Shown in pieces: positions 1 to 10,352 of a stretch of DNA of 64,000 bases (its first letter is position 1; every line of letters starts with the position of its first letter). A program made the position numbers and the translations under genes. The stretch is from Acidobacteriota bacterium (lineage in GTDB: Bacteria > Acidobacteriota > Blastocatellia > HR10): NCBI GenBank assembly GCA_030550025.1, contig JAUQQC010000007.1:57501-121500 (forward strand), given 5' to 3'. Below the pieces are notes generated by a model. That model was given only the letters and a program-made list of their open reading frames with translations, was not told the origin of the DNA and ran no database searches.

Positions 1-2394
<2,394 letters not shown>

Positions 2395-2489
2395 CAAGAT
2401 GCGCTGGAGAGCAAACGAGAGCGCGTCCGTGGACGCGAATGTGTGGCGTGTGCTGGGCTCTCCTTCAATTGGGAATCGTTCGAAGTTTT

Positions 2490-2609
2490 TCCCTGGTGGC
2501 CATACCGGCGGGGAAACACCCGTTCCCATCCCGAACACGGCCGTTAAGCCCGCCAGGGCCGATGATACTGCGCTGGCAACGGCGTGGGAAAGTAGGTCGC
2601 TGCCAGGGA
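2490..2609 (+). rRNA. rrf: 5S ribosomal RNA
   Basis: About 120 bases, 95 bases downstream of the 23S end. The terminal helix is visible: TCCCTGGTGGCC at the 5' end pairs with CGCTGCCAGGGA at the 3' end. The conserved loop CCCATCCCGAACACGG (2525-2540) and GAAAGTAGGTCGC are present. No tRNA gene lies between 23S and 5S, the usual bacterial arrangement at this end of an rrn operon. Confidence 0.95.
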
Positions 2610-2620
2610 AGCGCTTTCAA

Positions 2621-2658
2621 GAGCCGCCGAATGGACGTCCATTTGGCGGCTCTTTTTG
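2621..2658 (+). terminator. rrn operon intrinsic terminator
   Basis: GAGCCGCCGAATGGAC is followed directly by GTCCATTTGGCGGCTC, a 16-bp stem with one G-T pair, then TTTTTGTTT. It sits 11 bases after 5S rRNA and is a textbook Rho-independent terminator for the rrn operon. Confidence 0.9.
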
Positions 2659-2671
2659 TTTGTGCACCCTT

Positions 2672-3385
2672 ATGAGCGAGGATTCCACCATCGTCGCTCG
2701 ACGCGCTGCCGCGCTGCTCACGGAAGCGGCCGGGGCCAGTCGTCAGCACGATCACGCGCGCGCGCTCGAGCTATTGCAGCAGGCCGCGCGCCTCTATCGC
2801 AACCTGGCGCAACAGTCCACCTCGACCGATCAGCGCGTGAAAGCCTCCCGGGGTCTCGGAGCAACGCTCTATCAACTTGCCATCGAAGCCCTGTATGTAG
2901 CTCGTCCTGCCGATGCCCTTGAAGCCACTCAAGAAGGATATGCCCTCATCGCGCAATATGGTCTGCAGCCTGCGCGGCAATTGGCCAAGCTCAATGCCCT
3001 GCGCGCCTTGGCGCTCCTTGATCTGCGTCGTCCCTTGGAATCGCTACAGGCCGTAGAAGCAGCCTTCGAGGACTTGCTCAAGGAGAAGGACCCATTCGTG
3101 CGCGCGGAGATGGCTGTCCGCTTCACCTGGCTGAAGGGGACGATTCTCTCGGCTCTCGGCCGGCATGAGGAGGCATTGGAGCATTTGGATCGCGCCTACA
3201 TTCACTTTCAGAATCACGGGCAGTACAACTTCTGGCATTTTGTCAGCATGGCCGAGGCGCTTGTGGCCGTCGGGCGGCACGAAGACGCGCTGGCGTTCTA
3301 TCGGGTTGGTGCAGACTATTTGCGGACAAGTGGCGCTTTCATCCCGTTTTCGGTGTTTCGTGTGGAGATGCTGGTTTCAGTGTGA
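2672..3385 (+). CDS. TPR-like helical repeat protein
   Basis: A 237-residue, alanine/leucine-rich, all-helical protein starting MSEDSTIVARRAAALL. Residues about 10-60 and 135-235 show tetratricopeptide-like spacing of A, L and Y/F residues (for example ALGRHEEALEHLDRAYIHF), so it probably acts as a cytoplasmic protein-protein scaffold. No enzymatic motif is seen. The frame is open further upstream through the 5S gene, but that part is rRNA, so the start is placed at the first ATG after the rrn terminator, only 13 bases past its T-run. No Shine-Dalgarno sequence is visible before this ATG; translation may be leaderless or start elsewhere. It converges with the efflux operon, ending 16 bases from it. 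Exact function unknown. Confidence 0.65.
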   Translation: MSEDSTIVARRAAALLTEAAGASRQHDHARALELLQQAARLYRNLAQQSTSTDQRVKASRGLGATLYQLAIEALYVARPADALEATQEGYALIAQYGLQPARQLAKLNALRALALLDLRRPLESLQAVEAAFEDLLKEKDPFVRAEMAVRFTWLKGTILSALGRHEEALEHLDRAYIHFQNHGQYNFWHFVSMAEALVAVGRHEDALAFYRVGADYLRTSGAFIPFSVFRVEMLVSV

Positions 3386-3401
3386 ATGGGTCGCAGCGCC
3401 C

Positions 3402-6400
3402 TCATCGGCCGATGGGTTCGCGGTGTTCCCGCTTGGGACGCGGCCGGCGTCGCCCCTGGCGATTGCGTTCCATCCACTCGTAGAGGAGGGGGAGGACAAA
3501 GAGCGTTAGCATCGTGGAGCTGATCAATCCGCCGATGACCACTGTGGCCAAGGGGCGCTGCACCTCCGCGCCGGGGGCTGTAGAGGTCGCCATGGGGACG
3601 AAGCCCAAGCTGGCGACGAGCGCCGTCATCAAAACTGGGCGTAAGCGCATCGTCGCGCCGTCTACAACTGCCTGTCGCAGCGAGGCACCCTGCTCGCGCA
3701 GTCGGTTGATGGCGCTCACCATGACCAATCCGTTCAAGACGGCGATGCCGAACAGAGCGATGAAGCCGACGGCGGCCGAGAGACTTATGTTCAAGCCGCG
3801 CAACCAGAGCGCGGCGACGCCACCGACCAGTGCGAAGGGAAGGTTGACCATGATCAAGAGGGCGCGCGGCAGGTCATCGAGAGACGCAAACAGGAGCAGG
3901 AAGATGAGGAAGATTACCAGCGGGACGACCACGCGAAGCCGCCGCATGGCGCGCTGTTGATTCTCGAATTGTCCACCCCACGCGATGTAGTAGCCTGTGG
4001 GGAGGCGCAGCTCACGCTGAAGGCGCTCTTGGGCGTCCTCGACGAATCCTCCCAAGTCGCGGCCGCGCACGTTGGCCTGGATCACGATGCGGCGCGTCGC
4101 ATTCTCGCGATTGATGACTTCGGGGCCTTCGGTCGTTGTGATCCGAGCCAATCGGGCGAGTGGCACGCGTTCTCCCGCAGGCGCTTGAAGAAGGAGCTGA
4201 CCGATCGTCTGTGGATCCCGACGATGGGCCTCGGGCAAACGCACGAGGACATCCACGCGCGGTGCGCTGAAGCTCGAGTCCCTTTCGGCCGAAGAGTTCC
4301 CCGAGCCCTCGCGCGAAGCGGCCTCAGCGATGATCTGTGTGGCGACTTTCCCCCCAATGGCGGTCTCCACAAGATGCGCGATCTCGTCCACCGAGATACC
4401 GAAACGCGCCATCTCCGTTCGGTCCAGCTCCAGGCGCAACTCGCGCGCGCCGAGCATCGGTTCGACCTGAACGTCGGCAGCTCCCGGAATGCGTTCCAGA
4501 AGGCGTCGGATCGTCTCGGCCAGCTCCAGCAGTGTCTCTGGATCCCGGCCGAAGAGCTTCACGGCGACATCGGAGCGGACGCCGGAGACGACCTCGTCCA
4601 AGCGCATCGCCAGTGGCTGCGTGAAGTTGTAGGTGACGCCTGGAATCTCGCGCAATCGCCGATCCATGGCTTCGATCAACTGCTCGCGCGTCCGTGCCGT
4701 GCGCCACGCTTGGCGCGGCTTCAGCAGCACGTAGATATCGCCCTGATACATCCCCATGGCTTCGGTCGCCAGATCAGGACGTCCGATCTTGGTCACGACC
4801 GTCTCGACTTCGGGGAATTCCAGAAGGAGTCGTTCGATGCGGCCAGCGACCTCCACCGATTCGCTCAAAGAGATCGAAGGCAAGCGGCGCGTCTCGATGA
4901 GCAAGGCGCCTTCGTCCAACTCAGGCATGAACTCCGTCCCCAGTTGCGAGAGCACCAGAAGCGCCAATGCGACCAACAGGGCGGCCGCGCCGACAGTCAG
5001 CGGGCGGTATCGCAGCGCTTGCCGCAACGCGCGCCGATATGCCTGCTGCATGCGCTCGAAGAGCCGGTCGCGCCCGGGCGCCCTCATTCGGGCTCCGAGC
5101 ACGCTGCCAAGCGCCGGAACGAACGTGAGCGCCAGAATTAGCGAGGCGAAGATGGCGAGGCTGACCGTCAGCGCCATCGGCCGAAACATACGCGCTTCCA
5201 TCCCCTGAAGAGCGAAGATCGGCCAATAGACGGTCAGGATGATGAAGACGCCGAAGACCATCGGGCGCGCGACTTCCAGAGCGCTCTCGCGCATGATCCC
5301 CTCGGCGGGCAGATTCGGGCTGCTCGCCAAGGCGCGCCGCCGCATGAAGTTTTCGATCACGACGATGGCCCCATCCACGAGCAAGCCGAAGTCAATCGCT
5401 CCCAAGCTCATCAGGTTCGCCGAAAGCCCCAACGCGCGCATCCCGATGAACGCCGCGAGCATGGAGAGCGGGATGACAGCTGCGACGATCACCGCTGCGC
5501 GCAGATCGTGCAGGAAGAGGAAGAGAATGAGGATGACCAGCAGCCCTCCCTTGATGAGGTTCGTCGCCACCGTGCGCGTCGTGCGCCGAATCAGCTCCGT
5601 CTGATCGTAGAAGGGCACGATCCGCACCCCTGGCGGAAGCGTCCGCTCGATCTCGCGCAGGCGCTCCTTGATCCGCTCGATGACGCGCTTGGAATTTTCG
5701 CCCTTGGTCATGATGACCATGCCGGAGACGACCTCGCCCTCCCCATTTTTGGTCACCGCCCCATGGCGGAGCGCCGGCCCCACGTCCACTGTTGCCACGT
5801 CGGCCACGCGCACGGGGACGCCTGCTTTGGCCGTGAGGATCACGTTACGCAGATCATCGGCCGAACGCAAACGGCCCAAGCCTCGAATGAGATAGGCTTC
5901 AGCCCCTCGCTCGATGTACCCCCCGCCGAAGTTCGTATTACTGCGGGCGATGGCGTCGTAGACCTCGCGAAGCGTCAAGCCGTAGGCGAGCAAGCGTTCC
6001 GGATCCACCAGGACGTGATATTGACGGATGAATCCCCCCCAGGAGTTCACTTCGCTCACGCCCGGGATGGTGCGAAGTTGCGGTCGGATCACCCAATCGT
6101 GGAGCGTCTTCAGCTCCATGAGGCTATATCCCTCGCCTTCGACCGTGTACTGATAGATCTCGCCGAAGGCCGTCGCAACGGGGCCAAGCGTCGGTTCGAC
6201 GCCTTCGGGGAGTCGCGCCTTGACCTCTTGCAAGCGTTCGGCCACGCGCTGCCGCGCGAAGTAAATATCCACGCCATCCTCGAAGACGACCGTGACGATC
6301 GAGAGGCCGAATTTCGAGATCGAGCGCACTTGTTCTGTACGGGGCAAGCCCATCATGGCGCTCTCGATGGGAAAGGTCACCAATTGCTCGACCTCGGCCG

Positions 6401-6572
6401 GTGCTAGACCCGGCGCTTCCGCCACGATGTTGACCTGGATGTTCGTCAGGTCCGGAAAGGCATCGACCGGGAGCGTGCTGAGCGCCCACAAGCCGATTCC
6501 GGCCACGAGCAACGTCAGCGCGAGGACGAGCACGCGCTGCTCCAGGGAGAAGTGAATCAGGGCGCGAATCAT
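3402..6572 (-). CDS. cusA: heavy-metal efflux RND transporter, CusA/CzcA family
   Basis: A 1056-residue inner-membrane proton-driven pump, the usual length for the HME branch of RND transporters, which exports metal cations such as Cu/Ag or Co/Zn/Cd through a tripartite channel. The start MIRALIHFSLEQRVLV leads into TM1. The HME signature in TM4, DFGLLVDGAIVVIEN (about residues 394-408), holds the acidic residues of the proton relay (D394, D400, E407). LATEAMGMYQGDIYV in the periplasmic porter domain is also typical of the family. Twelve TM segments can be placed. A polar insert around 720-745, rich in S/E/G, interrupts the porter domain. It is last in a cusC-cusB-cusA operon and separated from cusB by a 16-codon reading frame with ATGA overlaps at both ends. 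The metal cannot be told from the sequence alone. Confidence 0.93.
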   Translation of the reverse strand: MIRALIHFSLEQRVLVLALTLLVAGIGLWALSTLPVDAFPDLTNIQVNIVAEAPGLAPAEVEQLVTFPIESAMMGLPRTEQVRSISKFGLSIVTVVFEDGVDIYFARQRVAERLQEVKARLPEGVEPTLGPVATAFGEIYQYTVEGEGYSLMELKTLHDWVIRPQLRTIPGVSEVNSWGGFIRQYHVLVDPERLLAYGLTLREVYDAIARSNTNFGGGYIERGAEAYLIRGLGRLRSADDLRNVILTAKAGVPVRVADVATVDVGPALRHGAVTKNGEGEVVSGMVIMTKGENSKRVIERIKERLREIERTLPPGVRIVPFYDQTELIRRTTRTVATNLIKGGLLVILILFLFLHDLRAAVIVAAVIPLSMLAAFIGMRALGLSANLMSLGAIDFGLLVDGAIVVIENFMRRRALASSPNLPAEGIMRESALEVARPMVFGVFIILTVYWPIFALQGMEARMFRPMALTVSLAIFASLILALTFVPALGSVLGARMRAPGRDRLFERMQQAYRRALRQALRYRPLTVGAAALLVALALLVLSQLGTEFMPELDEGALLIETRRLPSISLSESVEVAGRIERLLLEFPEVETVVTKIGRPDLATEAMGMYQGDIYVLLKPRQAWRTARTREQLIEAMDRRLREIPGVTYNFTQPLAMRLDEVVSGVRSDVAVKLFGRDPETLLELAETIRRLLERIPGAADVQVEPMLGARELRLELDRTEMARFGISVDEIAHLVETAIGGKVATQIIAEAASREGSGNSSAERDSSFSAPRVDVLVRLPEAHRRDPQTIGQLLLQAPAGERVPLARLARITTTEGPEVINRENATRRIVIQANVRGRDLGGFVEDAQERLQRELRLPTGYYIAWGGQFENQQRAMRRLRVVVPLVIFLIFLLLFASLDDLPRALLIMVNLPFALVGGVAALWLRGLNISLSAAVGFIALFGIAVLNGLVMVSAINRLREQGASLRQAVVDGATMRLRPVLMTALVASLGFVPMATSTAPGAEVQRPLATVVIGGLISSTMLTLFVLPLLYEWMERNRQGRRRPRPKREHREPIGR

Positions 6573-6619
6573 AGCGACGCTGGACGCATGTTCTCCGTCC
6601 GGAGGAACGTTCGGCTCAT
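6569..6619 (-). CDS. 16-codon linker ORF between cusB and cusA
   Basis: A possible leader-type reading frame of 16 residues (MSRTFLRTENMRPASL). Its ATG overlaps the cusB stop as ATGA and its stop overlaps the cusA start as ATGA. A good Shine-Dalgarno, AGGAGG, lies within the last codons of cusB, 5 bases before this small ATG, while cusA has no comparable site at normal distance. Translation of the linker could couple cusA to cusB. It may be coincidental; no peptide homology is recognised. Confidence 0.3.
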   Translation of the reverse strand: MSRTFLRTENMRPASL

Positions 6620-7866
6620 GGTTCCTCCTGGATCACGGCCTTCAGCAACTCGGATTTCAACCAGAAACTGCCGCGCGCGACGATGCGCTCGCCTTCGCGC
6701 AGACCACTGATCACTTCGACGAATTCGCCGTCGGGCAGAGTGGCGGAGAGGCCCAGCTGAACGCGACGTTTCTGGAAGCGGCCGGGCGCGACTTCCACGA
6801 AGACGATGGGTTCGCCGCCGATCTCTTGTACGGCTTCGCGAGGGATGACCACTTGCGGCGCGGTCGTCCCCAGGGTGATGGCGATCGTGGCGTACATCTC
6901 CGGGCGCAGGCGCTCTCGCCGATTTTGGACGACGCAGCGCACGCGAACCGTGCGGGTTTGCGGATCGAGCACTTCGCCGATGTGGGCGACGCGGCCCGGA
7001 AAGCGCTCCTCGGCGAAAGCGGCGACGGAGATGGAGACCGATTGGCCGGGACGAATGCGCGCCGCCTGCGGCTCGGGGACCTCAGCGATCACCCAGAGCG
7101 TCGAGAGATCGGCGATCGTCAGCAAATCCATTGACGGGATCACGACCGTCCCGACGGTCACGCGCCGTTCCAGCACAACGCCTTCGATGGGGGCGCGGAT
7201 GAGGACTTCGTCGCTCACTTCGGGCCACGCACCCAGATGGTGCAGGAATTCTTCGGCGCGGCGCAATTCCGCACGCGCCTGTTCGAATTCGGCTTGGGCA
7301 GCCACCAAATCGGCCGCCGCGCGCAGTTGTTCGCGGCGAGAGATCGCTTTGGCCTCCAGGAGCCGATTCGCGCGCTCCAGCTCGGCCTGCGCATACGCGA
7401 GCGCTTTCTCCGCCCGCGCGACGGCCGCCCGGGCCTTCTCATAATCGCTGCGCGCCGCGGCCAGCTCGTGGCTGTGCAGCACGAGCACGGGTTGCCCAGC
7501 TTTCACGCGATCGCCCACCGTCGCCAGAACGCGCGTGACGCGCCCTTCGACCGGGGAGCCGATGCGCACCGCTCGGTCTTCATTGATCTGCACGCGCCCG
7601 GTCACCCGAAGCTCTTGCGGCAGAGGACGTCGCGCGACCGCGATGATCTGAAGGTCGCTGCGGGCTAAGGCGTCCGGAGTGAGGGCGACGATGTTGGTCG
7701 CCAGATCACCGGCGTTCGCTCTCGGATCGGTCGCCGTCGAAGCGGCCTCCCGTTCCGCCGAGCGAAGGAAGTATCGCGCCGCCAGTCCGGCGGCCAGACC
7801 CACGACCGCCAACAGTAGCAGCAGCCGCCAGCGATGACGGATCCAATACGCTTGGTGCGAGCGCAC
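6616..7866 (-). CDS. cusB: efflux periplasmic adaptor, CusB/CzcB (HlyD) family
   Basis: A 416-residue membrane-fusion protein bridging the RND pump and outer-membrane channel. It begins with a short cytoplasmic arm and one TM anchor (about residues 12-33, LLLLLAVVGLAAGLAARYFL), followed by the beta-barrel/lipoyl halves (GSPVEGRVTRVLATVGDRVKAG near 103-124), an Ala/Glu-rich coiled-coil hairpin (about 135-205), the second lipoyl half, a beta-barrel and the membrane-proximal domain. No His/Met-rich N-terminal metal-binding segment is seen. It follows the channel gene by 15 bases and overlaps the linker ORF, so it is co-transcribed with cusC and cusA. Confidence 0.9.
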   Translation of the reverse strand: MRSHQAYWIRHRWRLLLLLAVVGLAAGLAARYFLRSAEREAASTATDPRANAGDLATNIVALTPDALARSDLQIIAVARRPLPQELRVTGRVQINEDRAVRIGSPVEGRVTRVLATVGDRVKAGQPVLVLHSHELAAARSDYEKARAAVARAEKALAYAQAELERANRLLEAKAISRREQLRAAADLVAAQAEFEQARAELRRAEEFLHHLGAWPEVSDEVLIRAPIEGVVLERRVTVGTVVIPSMDLLTIADLSTLWVIAEVPEPQAARIRPGQSVSISVAAFAEERFPGRVAHIGEVLDPQTRTVRVRCVVQNRRERLRPEMYATIAITLGTTAPQVVIPREAVQEIGGEPIVFVEVAPGRFQKRRVQLGLSATLPDGEFVEVISGLREGERIVARGSFWLKSELLKAVIQEEP

Positions 7867-7881
7867 GTCCTTCCTCTCCTC

Positions 7882-9213
7882 TCATGGCGATACGCGCGAG
7901 GCATCGGAGGAAACCGGAGGGCGCACACCGCGTGGCAGACGTTCGAGTCCCGTCGCCCGTTCCAGTTCGTGAAGAGCCCGCCGGTATTCGGAGAGCGCTT
8001 GCAGATACAACTCCCGTGCAGCCGTGTGCGCCCGTTGCGCTTCGAGCAGGATCAGGAGATCGGCCGCACCTTCCCGATATGCGGCCAAAGCGACGGCGCG
8101 GGCATCTTCGGCACGTTGCAGGAAATCGCGGCGCAAGTTCTCGACCTGTTCGGCCGCGACCTCGACGGCGCGGCGCGCCGCAGCCAATTCCGCCAAGATC
8201 TCCCCCCGCACGAGCCGCCACTCGGCCTCCGCTTGTCGCCATTGGGCCTCCGCGCGCTCGATCTCCCCTTGATTGCGATTGAAGATCGGCAACGGTAGGC
8301 TCACGGCGCCATAGAGCGTATTGTCCGGCCCATGGCGCTTGTATCCGAACGAGGCGACGAGGTCGGGTTTGGCGCGCGCCCGTTCCAATTGCCACAACGC
8401 GTACGCTCGTTCCACCTCCGCACGGGCGCGCACGGCTTCCGGACGCTCCAAGGCCGCCCGTTCCAGCTCCTCCGCTTGAAACGATACCGGCTCGAACGTC
8501 AGCTCCTCGCGCAGCTCGAACTCGAGATCGAACGACGTGGCGCCCATTGCTCGAAGCAACGCGATCTTCGCCTGTTCGTAATTCAATCGCGCCTGCCGCA
8601 GGGTGAACTCCGCGCGTTGCGCTTCCAATCGAACTTTGATCAGATCGCCTTCAGCCGTGTACCCTTCGGCGACGCGCACTTCGTTATACCGCACGATCTG
8701 TCGGAAGGTTTCAAGATTTTCGCGCGCCAGCTCCCACCGCGCGCGCTCCAGGAGGGCGCGTTCGTAAGCGAGCTTCACCTCCGTGAGGAGGTGTCGCTCG
8801 ACTTCTTGGGCGGCCGCTTCGGCGGCGCGCACCGTCCACTCGGCGACGTCACGACGTCGCTGGCGCTTGCCGGCGGTCTCGATCGTCTGCGAGAAGAAGG
8901 CGAACCACTCCTGCTCGCGGCCCGTCTGGGTGACGTTCTCGCCGCTGAAGGTGAACGTGGGGTTCGGACGCAGGCGGGCCGTCACGGCCTCGCTCTGAGC
9001 CATGCGAATCTGCTCCCGCACAGCCTGCAAACGCGGATGCCACCGGCGCGCGTACTCGATCGCCGTCGCAAGCGTGAGCGAGGCCGGCACGCGTGGCGGT
9101 TCCACTTGCGGCGAATACGCCCCCGTCGTGACCTCTTGTGCGTTCAGGGCGGCAAATAGCCCATATCCCCACGCGATTCCCCCTATGCCGATGAGAATGA
9201 GAATCCTCCTCAT
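7882..9213 (-). CDS. cusC: outer-membrane efflux channel, CusC/CzcC (TolC) family
   Basis: A 443-residue OEP-family protein giving the outer-membrane exit of the efflux complex. The start is put at the ATG of MRRILILIGIGGIAWGYG because GGAGGAGG lies 8 bases upstream and a signal peptide follows immediately (residues 1-25, ending near LNAQE); the frame is open another 22 codons. Two repeated alpha-helical OEP halves are visible (about 50-235 and 255-440), with long Ala/Glu/Arg coiled coils and GYKRHGPDNTLYGAVSLPLP at the beta-barrel strand of the second half. No N-terminal lipobox Cys is seen at the cleavage site. First gene of the operon. Confidence 0.88.
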   Translation of the reverse strand: MRRILILIGIGGIAWGYGLFAALNAQEVTTGAYSPQVEPPRVPASLTLATAIEYARRWHPRLQAVREQIRMAQSEAVTARLRPNPTFTFSGENVTQTGREQEWFAFFSQTIETAGKRQRRRDVAEWTVRAAEAAAQEVERHLLTEVKLAYERALLERARWELARENLETFRQIVRYNEVRVAEGYTAEGDLIKVRLEAQRAEFTLRQARLNYEQAKIALLRAMGATSFDLEFELREELTFEPVSFQAEELERAALERPEAVRARAEVERAYALWQLERARAKPDLVASFGYKRHGPDNTLYGAVSLPLPIFNRNQGEIERAEAQWRQAEAEWRLVRGEILAELAAARRAVEVAAEQVENLRRDFLQRAEDARAVALAAYREGAADLLILLEAQRAHTAARELYLQALSEYRRALHELERATGLERLPRGVRPPVSSDASRVSP

Positions 9214-9398
9214 GCCCCGGCCTCCTCCGAGAATCCCGCTCTCGATGCCCGCGGGGAAACAGCCCATAAGGAGGCGCATTATAGCAAAATGCTGCCCCGG
9301 AGCGCACTCACGTCGGGCGCTTGCTCCTGCACGATGAGCCCCGTTCGCCTATACCGTGGGTTAGGCGTCTGCCGGCGCGTGGGCGATCGCACCTTCCC

Positions 9399-9427
9399 TT
9401 GACAGCGCCTCTTGCGCTAGACTCTAT
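9399..9427 (+). promoter_or_regulatory. possible sigma-70 promoter in the cusC/yip1 divergent spacer
   Basis: A perfect -35 TTGACA (9399-9404) precedes the Yip1-family gene, but the -10 at normal spacing (CTCTAT) is poor. The 258-base spacer 9214-9471 lies between divergent genes and must hold both promoters. No metal-responsive operator palindrome was recognised in it. Confidence 0.25.
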
Positions 9428-9471
9428 CGCCGCCACCAAGACGACGAGCACTGTGTTCGGGAGGTCAAATC

Positions 9472-10272
9472 ATGACAGAACAGGAGCGACCGCACGAGGT
9501 CTCGGGCGCGGAGGAGGAACGTCCTCCTCTTGCCCCTCTGAGTCGAGCCTTCGGCATCATCGTTTCGCCAAAGGAGGCCTTCGCCGACATTGCTCGGCAT
9601 CCAACCTGGGCGTTCATCCTGATCGTGACGATCGTGCTCTCGTCCGCCTCCATCTTCCTGCTGCAATTCCGCGTTCCGAATTTCGAGGCGCGTTACAAGG
9701 AACTCGTCCGGCAGCGGATCGAGGAGGCGTTGGAGAAGCAGGGAGCGGCCAAACCGCCCAAGGAGGCATTGGACCGACAAGTCGAGATGCAAGCGCGTTT
9801 CTTCCGATTCTTCGCCCTGTTGCCGGTGGCTGTCATCCCGATTGTGGCGCTCTTTCTGGCCGGGGTCTTCTTCCTGGGGCTGTTGCTGCTGCAGGCGGAG
9901 GCGACGTTCAAGAAGACGTTCTCAGTCGTGAGTTGGTCCTACGGCGTGACCTCCAGCGTGGGCGCGCTCTTGAGCATCCTCGTTCTCTCGCTTCGCGATC
10001 CGGAGCTGCTCGATCCGACCAACCCCGAGAGCTGGGTGGTGACGAATCTGGGAGCGTTGCTTGGTCTCTCGCCGGAGAGGACGCATCCGGCGCTGTTCGC
10101 GTTCTCGACCTCACTGGACATTTTCACGATCTGGTTCCTCATTTTGGCCTCGATCGGACTCTCGGCCATCTCGCACAAGCTCTCGGTGCGGAAATCGGCC
10201 ATTTTGGTCTTCGCGCTCTGGGGCGTGTGGGTCATTGGGAAGACCGCGTGGTATACGTTCGTGATGCGATGA
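9472..10272 (+). CDS. Yip1-family integral membrane protein
   Basis: A 266-residue polytopic membrane protein. A charged cytoplasmic N-terminus (about 40 residues) includes SRAFGIIVSPKEAFADIARHP, the typical opening of bacterial Yip1-domain proteins. It is followed by about five TM segments (near 43-64, 117-145, 150-170, 205-230 and 240-262) with a coiled charged loop at 68-105. Bacterial members have no established function; the eukaryotic family acts in membrane trafficking. GGGAGGT lies 7 bases before the ATG. The sigma-54-type activator gene follows after 80 bases on the same strand and may be co-transcribed. Confidence 0.8.
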   Translation: MTEQERPHEVSGAEEERPPLAPLSRAFGIIVSPKEAFADIARHPTWAFILIVTIVLSSASIFLLQFRVPNFEARYKELVRQRIEEALEKQGAAKPPKEALDRQVEMQARFFRFFALLPVAVIPIVALFLAGVFFLGLLLLQAEATFKKTFSVVSWSYGVTSSVGALLSILVLSLRDPELLDPTNPESWVVTNLGALLGLSPERTHPALFAFSTSLDIFTIWFLILASIGLSAISHKLSVRKSAILVFALWGVWVIGKTAWYTFVMR

Positions 10273-10352
10273 GGAGCGATCGCGCGGGAAGGAGGGCACG
10301 CGGCGCCGCGTGATTCGAACCCTCTGATCTCGCTCACGGGAGGTCAGCGAAG

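Noticed and set aside
2395..2489. tRNA between 23S and 5S rRNA
   Set aside because: The 95-base spacer has no cloverleaf or TTCGAAT-type T arm.
2399..2671. N-terminal extension of the TPR gene through 5S rRNA and the terminator
   Set aside because: This segment is rRNA and terminator sequence; the extended peptide is an accident of an open frame.
3957..6407. Long plus-strand frames (to 394 codons) opposite cusA
   Set aside because: Antisense shadows of a GC-rich gene; cusA has full family motifs on the other strand.
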